This document shows, in pieces, positions 13,742 to 19,701 of a stretch of 19,701 nucleotides of DNA. The DNA is from DASYML01 sp036399835 (lineage in GTDB: Bacteria; Acidobacteriota; Blastocatellia; Pyrinomonadales; Pyrinomonadaceae). Position numbers and translations under genes: made by a program. The DNA lies in the NCBI GenBank assembly GCA_036399835.1, contig DASWMI010000050.1:1-19701 (forward strand), written 5' to 3'. The notes beneath the pieces were generated by a model. The model was not told where the DNA came from. It did not search any database and saw nothing but the letters and a program-made list of their open reading frames with translations. Within the stretch, counting starts at the first letter, position 1. Every line of letters begins with the position of its first letter.

Positions 13742-14899
13742 ATGGCTAAGATTTTGAAACGTCTGGAAACGAAGGCCGTTCACGCCGGGGAGCCTGAGCC
13801 ACGCATCAACGGTGCTGTGGTCCTGCCGATCTTTCAGACCGCTATGTTTGAGTACGCGGGTGAGACAAGCTATCACGACCTCAAATACATCCGTCTGAAT
13901 AATACACCGAATCACGTCGCACTTCATCAGAAGCTGGCGGCGCTGGAAAACGGCGAAGCGGCGCTCGTCACGGCGAGCGGGATGGCCGCCGTCTCGACTG
14001 CGCTCTTGACGGTGCTCTCGGCGGGAGACCACCTGCTGGCCCAGGACTCGCTCTACGGCGGCACGCATGGTTTCATCACACAGGATTTCAGCGGCTTCGG
14101 TCTCTCTTTCGACTTTATCAACGCCACAGACCCTGCCACCTGGGAGCTGCTGCTGCGCCCCAACACGCGCGCCATCTACGTCGAGACGATTACGAATCCG
14201 ACGATGCAGGTCGCGGACCTCAAAGCTGTGGTCCAGTTTGCGCGAGAGCACAATCTGGTCTCGATTATTGATAACACCTTTGCCAGCCCTGTTAATTTCC
14301 GCCCGCTCGAACTCGGCTTCGACCTCTCGCTTCATAGCTGCACGAAATATCTCAACGGCCATTCGGACATCGTGGCGGGCGCTTGCATCGGGAGCACGAG
14401 CTTGATTGAAAAGATTACGCACAAGCTCAACCATCTCGGCGGCTCGCTCGACCCTCACGCGGCCTTTCTGCTTCAGCGCGGCATCAAGACGCTGGCCCTG
14501 CGTGTGCGTTACCAGAACGAGAGCGCGCTGAAAGTGGCCCAATTTCTGGAGGGCCATCCGGCGGTCGCACAGGTCAACTATCCGGGCCTCGAAAATCATC
14601 CGAGCTACCAGCGCGCACGCGACCTCTTTGAAGGCTTTGGCGGGATGCTGAGCTTTGAATTAAAGGGCGGCGTGGAGGCCGCGGAAAGCTTTATCGGGAA
14701 GACTGAGCTTCCGGTAATCGCTCCGAGCCTCGGCGGGGTGGAGACGCTTCTAACGCGGCCTGCCATCACCTCTCACGCAGGACTCTCGCCCGAAGGACGC
14801 CAGCGCATAGGCATCAGCGACGGTCTGATTCGCGTCTCCATCGGCATAGAGGCGACCGAAGATTTGATAGAAGATTTCGCGCAAGCTCTCTCAACTTAA
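13742..14899 (+). CDS. PLP-dependent trans-sulfuration enzyme (cystathionine gamma-synthase / gamma-lyase family)
   Basis: A 385-residue cytoplasmic Cys/Met-metabolism PLP enzyme of normal family length. Visible features are TKAVHAGEPEP (10-20), YIRLNNTPNH (49-58), the PLP-phosphate region TASGMAAVS (77-85), YVETITNPT (146-154), IIDNTFASP (175-183) and the Schiff-base lysine Lys202 in HSCTKYLNGHSD. The C-terminal SLGGVETL and RVSIGIE (364-370) complete the fold. Whether it makes cystathionine or homocysteine, or degrades methionine, cannot be told from these motifs. GAGGAG at 13725-13730 lies 11 nt before the ATG. It is the only complete plus-strand gene, divergent from the lipoprotein and convergent with the exported protein. 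Confidence 0.92.
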   Translation: MAKILKRLETKAVHAGEPEPRINGAVVLPIFQTAMFEYAGETSYHDLKYIRLNNTPNHVALHQKLAALENGEAALVTASGMAAVSTALLTVLSAGDHLLAQDSLYGGTHGFITQDFSGFGLSFDFINATDPATWELLLRPNTRAIYVETITNPTMQVADLKAVVQFAREHNLVSIIDNTFASPVNFRPLELGFDLSLHSCTKYLNGHSDIVAGACIGSTSLIEKITHKLNHLGGSLDPHAAFLLQRGIKTLALRVRYQNESALKVAQFLEGHPAVAQVNYPGLENHPSYQRARDLFEGFGGMLSFELKGGVEAAESFIGKTELPVIAPSLGGVETLLTRPAITSHAGLSPEGRQRIGISDGLIRVSIGIEATEDLIEDFAQALST

Positions 14900-14961
14900 T
14901 CCTCCATGTGCGCGAGTCTTCATCAAAGAGCAATGGCAAGCTCGCGCCACTGATAAAGATA

Positions 14962-14987
14962 AAGGGCGACCTCTGTGGGCCGCCCTT
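14962..14987. terminator. Bidirectional hairpin between convergent genes
   Basis: AAGGGCG (14962-14968) pairs with CGCCCTT (14981-14987), with CC/GG pairs inside and a 6-nt loop. On the minus strand the stem is followed by TATCTTTATC, an imperfect U-rich tail. On the plus strand it is followed by CATGG, without a U-tract. It sits midway between the stop codons of the trans-sulfuration gene and the exported protein gene. Confidence 0.6.
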
Positions 14988-15026
14988 CATGGTTGAGGAT
15001 ACCTCTCTCAAATTTCCAAAGCTTCT

Positions 15027-15719
15027 TCAAGGCGCGAGCGGAATCGGCAGCTCGAAGGCTTTCAGTACGCGGTCAGCCGTCTCGCGGCCAGCGCGTTGAA
15101 GCGCCGCGTCGTCATCCACGCGCGCCTGCGGCCCTGAGTTGCCGTCGCCCTTTGAACCCTGACGATCTTTTTTACCGCTGGTCCAGGCGTATGAAACCTG
15201 GCTGAAGATAGTTTCGTGATGCCTGGTTTCGGCAGTCGCGGGCTTGAGCACATTTAAATCCACCACCAGGCTGCCGAGGTGGCCTAGTGCGCTGCGCCGC
15301 GCACGCGGGTCGGGCTGACGCTCTTCGAGATGTACCCAGATAACAAAACTCTCCTTCTCTTCTTTGGCGCGCTCCGTGGCTTCCCTGCGATTCAGACGCC
15401 CGGCGCGCCGCGCCTTCAAAGCGTGAACGGCTTCCAGCCTTTCCATCAGACCGTCAACAAAATCCTCCGGCCTCCCCCACGAAGCCACTTCGGGCGAGAA
15501 GGAATATGTTACCAGAAGAGAGATTTTGATTGCCTCCGCTTCAGTCGCAGCAATCGCCGGCTGCCGCGCAGCCCCGCCGCGCTGCGCCTCGCGCCGCCCC
15601 GACTGGCCCAGCGCCGCCTGCCCCGCAAAGATAAAGAGCAGAGCGCACAGAAGAGAGTTTACAAAGCTTCTCGAAAGCCCCAAGGACCAGCCAAACTTCA
15701 CTGACCTGTCTAACTTCAT
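15027..15719 (-). CDS. Exported protein of unknown function
   Basis: I do not recognise the family. The 230-residue product starts MKLDRSVKFGWSLGLSRS. A hydrophobic stretch at 22-38 ends in GQAALGQ, a likely signal peptidase I site near residue 38. The mature region is highly charged, with a strand-like ISLLVTYSFSPEVASWGRPEDFVDGL (66-91), FVIWVHLEER (125-134) and a Gly/Lys/Asp-rich linker near 182-200. ATG at 15719 is preferred over the ATG 12 codons upstream because GAGGGATG stands about 5-12 nt before it. It follows the DUF1028 gene by 56 bp and is probably in its operon. Confidence 0.75.
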   Translation of the reverse strand: MKLDRSVKFGWSLGLSRSFVNSLLCALLFIFAGQAALGQSGRREAQRGGAARQPAIAATEAEAIKISLLVTYSFSPEVASWGRPEDFVDGLMERLEAVHALKARRAGRLNRREATERAKEEKESFVIWVHLEERQPDPRARRSALGHLGSLVVDLNVLKPATAETRHHETIFSQVSYAWTSGKKDRQGSKGDGNSGPQARVDDDAALQRAGRETADRVLKAFELPIPLAP

Positions 15720-15775
15720 AAAAGCATCCCTCGCAAAAATCTTTCTGCCTGACATACTACAACAAATTGCGTCGG

Positions 15776-16819
15776 TTATTTCCCTCCGGCAGAAATAATA
15801 CGCTCGATCAGTTTGGCATCGTCCGGCAAGAGGCCGACTCTGGCGAGGCGCGGTGTCAGCTCGATCCAGTTGCGGTCCATACGGAAGACGCGGCGGAAGA
15901 GCGGGAGCGATTCGTCTACTCGATTCATGTTGACGAGGGCGACGGCGTGCCAGTAGATCATCTCGGCGTTGTCGGGGACCAGTTTTTCTGCCGCAGAATA
16001 TTCGCGCAGCGCGCCTTCGTTGTCCTTCTTCTCGACGGCCAGGTCGCCCGCGTTCATGTGGTTGTAGGCGCGCTGCAAGATGACCAGACGGCGCAGCTCT
16101 TTGAGAGGTTCGGGGCTATCGTCCACGCGCAGGTCGAAGATGCGGTCGGACCAGGAACGGCCAGTGGGTTTGCCTGTCACGACGATGAGGGCTGCCGATT
16201 GACGACCGCGTATGTCGCCGCCAGCAGCCTGCGCTGCGTCGAGCGCGGCGAGCATGCGTTCGGCCAGATCGCCCCTGGTGTTTTCAAATGCCTGTGCCAT
16301 CGCGGGCCAGACTCTATCGTTGAGCATGAGATTGGCCTGGACCGAAAAGTTCTTGCCGATGATGTGGCCCGCAGAGGGGATGTCTTTCGAGCCTGTGTGC
16401 GCGGCGACCTGCCCGCGTGTGTCAATCATCGCGACCTGTCGCACGTCGCGCCCTTCGTCTCCGGCGAGCAGCGCCTTGAGCGTGTCTGGTGCGCTGCGTC
16501 CGGCGCGCATCAGGTCCAGACCGAGTTTGCCGTATGAAGGGTCAACGAAGGATTGCGTGGCGACCGCTCCGACGCCCGCTTCGGCCCAGGGAACGATTGC
16601 GCCGACCGAGAACCAGTGAGACTGGACCGCCACGCCGAGCTGGCCCGTCTTCGGGTCATAGGCCACAATCGAGAAGGTATGTACGGGGCGCAACGGGATT
16701 GAAGCCATACGGGCTGGCCTCTCCTTTTTCTTATCCTGGGCATTGGCCCTCAGCGACAGCAAAGAGGACGCGGACGCGAACATCAACGCGAGCGCCAGTA
16801 TTTCAAGCATTCGTCTCAT
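15776..16819 (-). CDS. Exported DUF1028 (Ntn-hydrolase-like) protein with TPR-like C-terminus
   Basis: A 347-residue protein with a signal peptide (about 1-27, ending RANAQ). The DUF1028 domain runs from HTFSIVAYDPKTGQLGVAVQ (47-66), through VGAIVPWAEAGVGAVATQS (72-90) and GSKDIPSAGHIIGKNF (143-158), to the hallmark AGGDIRGRQSAALIV (199-213). DUF1028 resembles Ntn hydrolases, but its substrate is not known. Residues about 248-315 form helix pairs of TPR type (AYNHMNAGDLAVEKKDNEGAL; YWHAVALVNMNRVDESLPLF). ATG at 16819 has TGAGGAAG 6 nt upstream; a GTG 23 codons earlier lies inside repeat element B and is rejected. Element B ends only 27 bp upstream of this start. Confidence 0.88.
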   Translation of the reverse strand: MRRMLEILALALMFASASSLLSLRANAQDKKKERPARMASIPLRPVHTFSIVAYDPKTGQLGVAVQSHWFSVGAIVPWAEAGVGAVATQSFVDPSYGKLGLDLMRAGRSAPDTLKALLAGDEGRDVRQVAMIDTRGQVAAHTGSKDIPSAGHIIGKNFSVQANLMLNDRVWPAMAQAFENTRGDLAERMLAALDAAQAAGGDIRGRQSAALIVVTGKPTGRSWSDRIFDLRVDDSPEPLKELRRLVILQRAYNHMNAGDLAVEKKDNEGALREYSAAEKLVPDNAEMIYWHAVALVNMNRVDESLPLFRRVFRMDRNWIELTPRLARVGLLPDDAKLIERIISAGGK

Positions 16820-16845
16820 GACGGTCTTCCTCAAAAAGAATGGTC

Positions 16846-17000
16846 CTAAAACAAAGCGCGCTGTTGAGAAACTCGCCACCGCAGACACAGAGGCACAGAG
16901 GGTAGATGAATTAAGAGTTTATAAGACTGTTCAACTCATCTTTCCTATTTATTCTCTGTGTCTGCGGTGGCTAATCTTCCGGTTTGAAAGACTCTCTTAG
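16846..17000. repeat. Palindromic repeat element, copy B
   Basis: GCCACCGCAGACACAGAG (16875-16892) is a perfect 18-bp inverted repeat of 16954-16971. The 61-bp core contains TTCAACTCATCTTTCCTATT. The right flank, AATCTTCCGGTTTGAAAG then CTCTCTTAG, matches copies A and C. The left flank CTAAAACAAAGCGC matches CTAACAAAGCGC of copy C. The outer ends CTAA and TTAG are inverted. It lies between the CD225-like gene and the DUF1028 gene and would form a strong hairpin in the 5' leader of the latter if the two are cotranscribed. Confidence 0.8.
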
Positions 17001-17040
17001 TCCTCCCGACAGTCGAAAAGGGAAAGGCGCTCGCGGAAAC

Positions 17041-17340
17041 TTAACGGCTCAGGGCCGAGAGGCCGCCGAGAAGAACCATCATGATGATGTAGACAACAAT
17101 CAGTACGACCCACAGGCCCATCGAGACAAACATCCAGGTCTTGGCGTTTTTGGAAGCGGCCATCGCGCCCTGTATGTCTCCGGCGGCGACCTTGCCGCTG
17201 ACCTGAGAGGCGTAGATGATCGAGACCACGCCTGTCGGTAGACAGCAGAAGAGCGTGACCAGAATGGCCGGAACAAGATAGTTGGGAATATTTCCGGGTG
17301 CGGTTTGCGGCGGTGGCGGGGGATTCCAGCTTTGTGCCAT
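17041..17340 (-). CDS. CD225/dispanin-like small membrane protein
   Basis: A 99-residue protein with a Pro-rich cytoplasmic head (WNPPPPPQTAPG), a first membrane helix at about 20-44 (NYLVPAILVTLFCCLPTGVVSIIYA), a conserved loop QVSGKVAAGDIQGAMAASKNAKTW (46-69), and a second helix at about 70-93. The Cys-Cys-Leu-Pro at 32-35 and the AGD...A..AS..AKTW loop are the CD225 (interferon-induced transmembrane protein) family pattern, widespread in bacteria, where the function is unknown. AAGGAG lies 15-16 nt upstream of the ATG, a slightly long spacing. The gene stands alone between repeat elements B and C. Confidence 0.9.
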   Translation of the reverse strand: MAQSWNPPPPPQTAPGNIPNYLVPAILVTLFCCLPTGVVSIIYASQVSGKVAAGDIQGAMAASKNAKTWMFVSMGLWVVLIVVYIIMMVLLGGLSALSR

Positions 17341-17514
17341 TTATTTAGATTTCTCCTTAGGAAAATTTTATCTGCGATTTTAAGAGTCGAGTATGTGCGG
17401 TTGCATCTGCGAGCGGTTCGAGAAAAGTTGGACCAGACCCGAAACACGCCTTGCGCTCTCCGGGTCGAAGGCTTCTGGATCGCACCGCCTCAAATCTTCG
17501 TGCGCGCTGCATAA
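17341..17514. other. Leader/promoter region of the CD225-like gene
   Basis: Together with element C this makes a 361-bp stretch without a gene (17341-17701). I see no ORF. GACCCG (17436-17441) and CGGGTC (17461-17466) could form a hairpin. TGGACCA occurs at 17429-17435. An AT-rich segment near 17341-17385 (minus strand CAGATAAAATTTT) could include a -10, but no matching -35 is convincing. Confidence 0.3.
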
Positions 17515-17693
17515 CTAACAAAGCGCATGAATATTGTCAACAGGATTCTAGCCACCGCAGGCGCAGAGACAGAGCGAGAGATAGAGAATAAACAGGAAAG
17601 ATGAGTTGAAAGCTCTTCTTACATCCTAATTTGTCTTCTCCATGGCTCTGCGCCTGCGGTGGCTCATCTTCAGGTTTTGAAATGCTCTCTTAG
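17515..17693. repeat. Palindromic repeat element, copy C, with inverted core
   Basis: The arms AGCCACCGCAGGCGCAGAG (17550-17568) and its exact complement at 17646-17664 differ from copies A and B (GACAC changed to GCGC), with matching changes in both arms. Outer ends are CTAA (17515-17518) and TTAG (17690-17693). The right flank, TCATCTTCAGGTTTTGAAAT then CTCTCTTAG, has the same orientation as in A and B. The core, however, matches theirs only as the reverse complement: its minus strand reads TTAGGATGTAAGAAGAG and TTCAACTCATCTTTCCTG. It ends 8 bp before the stop of the second AsnB gene and would fold in its 3' untranslated region. Confidence 0.8.
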
Positions 17694-17701
17694 TCTGCCT
17701 C

Positions 17702-19645
17702 TTACTTCGCGTCGAGAAAGACGCGCTGCCACATCTCAAGCGTCAGCAGTTGGAAGACTTGCAGGTTATAGTCTTCGCGGCCCGAAAGATTAAGCTCGAT
17801 CACGCGGCGGACTTCTTCCGGGCGGAACAGGCCGCGCCTTCGGACAGTCTCTTCCGAGAGCAGGTCTTCGACCAGCGGGCGTAGTGGTCCACGCAGCCAT
17901 GAGCGCACGGGTGCGCCGAACCCGGCCTTTTTGCGCCAGACCACTTCGCGCGGCAAGAGTTTTTCGGCGGCACGCTTGAGGATGTACTTGCGCTTGAGGC
18001 CGCGCAGCTTGAGATTCGCGGGCATACGAGCGGCCAGCTCGACCAGCTCATAATTGAGAAAGGGCACGCGCACTTCCAGGTTGGCCGCCATGGAGGTCTT
18101 GTCGGTCGTCGCCAGGTTGAGGCAGGGCAGAAAAGTTTTGAGGTCCACGTAGAGCAGCCGGTTGAGCGGCGCGGCATCGCGCACGCGCGCAAAGTAGCGA
18201 CGGTGCTCGCGGTAAGCATCCATCCCGCGCGTCGCTTCGCGCATCTCGTCCGTATACAGACGCTCTTTCATGGCATCCGTAAAGTAGGTCTCATAACCTA
18301 AGTAACGCTCCTCGAAATCGAGCGCGGCACTGCGCGCAAATTTTTTGGCGTTTCTCAAGGGCGCAGTCAGCCTGCCGGGCAGCCCTCCGGGCAGAGCATA
18401 TTCGACCGTCTTCATCAAAGGACGGCGCAGAAGCTGCGGCACAGGGTCGAGCGCGCTCGCAATCTGCATCGCCATCTGCCTCGGATACCCGGCAAAGACT
18501 TCATCGCCGCCCATTCCGGACAGCATCACCGTCAAGGTCTCCCTCGCCGCCAGCGAGACCAGATAGCTCGGAATCGCCATGTCAATGACAGGCTCATCCA
18601 TGTGATAGACGAGCCTGGGCAGCAACTCCGCGACCGAAGGATTGAGCATGATTTCCCGATAGTCCGTCTCAAGAAGTTGGCCCACCTGCCTGGCCCAGAC
18701 CACATCGTCCGGGATAATGTCGTAGCGCAAATCCGACTGCTCTATCCCGATGGTGTAAGTGCTGACCTTGCGTCCCGCAGAATGCTGGTCCATTAAAGCG
18801 ACTATCGCGGAGGAATCAACGCCGCCCGAGAGGAAAGAGCCGAGCGGCACATCCGCCACCATCTCCATACGGACGACGCGCGAAAGCGTCTCCAGCACGC
18901 GCTCGCGCCAGTATTCCTCGCTCCGCCCTTCTTCAATCTCCGTAAACGAAACATCCCACCATTCGCGTATGCTAAAGTTTCCGGCGCGCCAGACCAGGAC
19001 GTGCGCGGGCGGGAGCTTGCGTATCCCGCGAAAGAGCGTGAAAGGGTCCGGCGTCCAGAGAAAAGTGAGATACTGGTTGAGCGCCTCCGCATCAAGCTCG
19101 CGCTGGACCAGACCGCTTGCGAGGATAGCCTTGATCTCTGAAGCGAAGATAAAGGATGGGCTGACACCTTGAGGACCGTCCGTCTCCGCGTAATAGAGCG
19201 GCTTGATGCCCAGACGGTCACGCGCCAGCGTCAGCGTGCGCTCCTGCTCATCCCAGATGGCAAAAGCGAACATCCCGTTGAGACGCGGCAAACATTCTGC
19301 GCCCCACTCCTCGAACGCCATGAGCAAAACTTCCGTATCCGTGTCGGTCTGAAACGTGCGTCCCTTGTCCTCAAGCTCGCGCCGCAGCTCGCGGTAGTTA
19401 TAGATTTCGCCGTTAAAGGTGAGCGCCAAGCGCCCGTCTCTTGAGAGCATCGGTTGATGCCCCGCGATGCTCGTGTCAATAATGCTCAGGCGGCGGTGGC
19501 CCAAACATGCGCGCAAGGCTTCCTTCTCCATCGCGGCAGAAGTCCACACGCCGTCATCGTCGCGCCCGCGATGCTCTATGCTTTCAAGCATCGCGCCGAT
19601 ACGCGTCTCTGGATTAACCCCGATGAGTCCAGCAATGCCGCACAT
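17702..19645 (-). CDS. asnB: Asparagine synthetase B-type glutamine amidotransferase (second copy)
   Basis: A 647-residue enzyme with the same two-domain layout as the first copy but clearly diverged. Glutaminase: Cys2 (MCGIAG), RRLSIIDT (51-58), FNGEIYNYRE (78-87), TDTDTEV (100-106), ARDRLGIKPLYY (141-152). Synthetase: SGGVDSS (273-279), MDEPVIDMAIP (349-359), SGMGGDEVFAGY (376-387). Every catalytic motif is intact. The ATG at 19645 is required because the Cys must become N-terminal; a TTG 12 codons upstream is rejected. It resembles the AsnB subgroup of exopolysaccharide loci at least as much as housekeeping AsnB, so either role is possible. Its 3' end abuts element C; 56 bp upstream of the start remain in the window without a recognisable site. 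Confidence 0.92.
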   Translation of the reverse strand: MCGIAGLIGVNPETRIGAMLESIEHRGRDDDGVWTSAAMEKEALRACLGHRRLSIIDTSIAGHQPMLSRDGRLALTFNGEIYNYRELRRELEDKGRTFQTDTDTEVLLMAFEEWGAECLPRLNGMFAFAIWDEQERTLTLARDRLGIKPLYYAETDGPQGVSPSFIFASEIKAILASGLVQRELDAEALNQYLTFLWTPDPFTLFRGIRKLPPAHVLVWRAGNFSIREWWDVSFTEIEEGRSEEYWRERVLETLSRVVRMEMVADVPLGSFLSGGVDSSAIVALMDQHSAGRKVSTYTIGIEQSDLRYDIIPDDVVWARQVGQLLETDYREIMLNPSVAELLPRLVYHMDEPVIDMAIPSYLVSLAARETLTVMLSGMGGDEVFAGYPRQMAMQIASALDPVPQLLRRPLMKTVEYALPGGLPGRLTAPLRNAKKFARSAALDFEERYLGYETYFTDAMKERLYTDEMREATRGMDAYREHRRYFARVRDAAPLNRLLYVDLKTFLPCLNLATTDKTSMAANLEVRVPFLNYELVELAARMPANLKLRGLKRKYILKRAAEKLLPREVVWRKKAGFGAPVRSWLRGPLRPLVEDLLSEETVRRRGLFRPEEVRRVIELNLSGREDYNLQVFQLLTLEMWQRVFLDAK

Positions 19646-19701
19646 GCTTTCAACGATAGAGGACGGCCAAAAAGAAAGCAAACAAAGCCAGTGATGCGTG
19701 A

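Larger units (their letters stand above)
437..19110. repeat. Dispersed palindromic word TGGWCCA (29 sites)
   Basis: Counted by eye, TGGTCCA occurs 17 times and TGGACCA 12 times, spread over the window. Examples are 437, 1196, 2290, 2683, 3192, 3549, 4028, 4648, 5680, 5845, 5856, 6922, 7078, 8320, 8514, 9520, 10138, 10719, 11916, 12202, 12359, 13433, 13530, 14229, 15179, 17429, 17885, 18786 and 19104. Sites lie in both plus- and minus-strand genes and in intergenic DNA. See the related finding. Confidence 0.7.

Noticed and set aside
13709..14599. 296-codon open frame on the minus strand
   Set aside because: It is fully antisense to the trans-sulfuration gene, whose catalytic motifs are intact. 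The antisense product has no recognisable domain and is rich in Arg, as expected from a shadow frame.
16820..16888. 23-residue extension of the DUF1028 protein from a GTG
   Set aside because: It lies partly in repeat element B. The ATG at 16819 has a good ribosome-binding site and opens a normal signal peptide.
19646..19681. 12-residue extension of the second AsnB from a TTG
   Set aside because: Class II amidotransferases need Cys directly after the initiator Met, so the ATG at 19645 is the start.

Overview
The window is about 19.7 kb of moderately GC-rich bacterial chromosome (roughly 57% G+C by eye), with nearly all genes on the minus strand. Signal peptides, a lipobox protein and a polyprenyl-phosphate sugar-1-phosphate transferase point to a Gram-negative cell that builds a surface glycan. 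Gene content and the style of the intergenic repeats resemble Acidobacteriota (Blastocatellia-like), but no rRNA or other marker gene is present, so this placement is a weak inference.

Layout. Positions 1-132 hold the 3' end of a plus-strand gene that converges on the cluster. Positions 206-12316, read right to left on the minus strand, form a glycan/lipid-linked oligosaccharide locus: alpha/beta hydrolase, SAM methyltransferase, NAD-dependent sugar epimerase, zinc-ribbon methyltransferase, a third methyltransferase, a DPM1/ArnC-like membrane glycosyltransferase, an AsnB-type amidotransferase, an alpha/alpha-toroid protein of unknown function, a DUF354 glycosyltransferase-like protein and the initiating sugar transferase. 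Positions 12379-13509 encode two small exported proteins (DUF4440-like, and a DcrB/PsbP-like lipoprotein). A plus-strand trans-sulfuration enzyme (13742-14899) has a leader that can fold in two mutually exclusive ways. Positions 15027-17340 carry an exported protein of unknown function, a DUF1028 protein with a TPR-like tail, and a CD225/dispanin-like two-helix membrane protein. A second AsnB-type gene (17702-19645) closes the window.

How the genes fit together. The sugar transferase would load the first sugar onto undecaprenyl phosphate. The GT2 and DUF354 proteins could add sugars, the epimerase supplies a nucleotide sugar, and AsnB plus three methyltransferases could decorate the glycan. 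No Wzx, Wzy, Wzz, ABC exporter or exosortase lies in the window, so the export steps must be elsewhere.

Most unusual content. (1) Many gene junctions carry tandem arrays of an exact 7-bp period, usually folded into a palindrome. Each junction has its own heptamer, and the arrays run right up to, or into, stop and start codons. (2) A separate family of about 155-180 bp palindromic elements occurs three times. Its arms covary and the core of one copy is inverted relative to its flank. (3) The palindromic word TGGWCCA occurs 29 times by my count, in all three codon phases and between genes, about ten times a rough compositional expectation.
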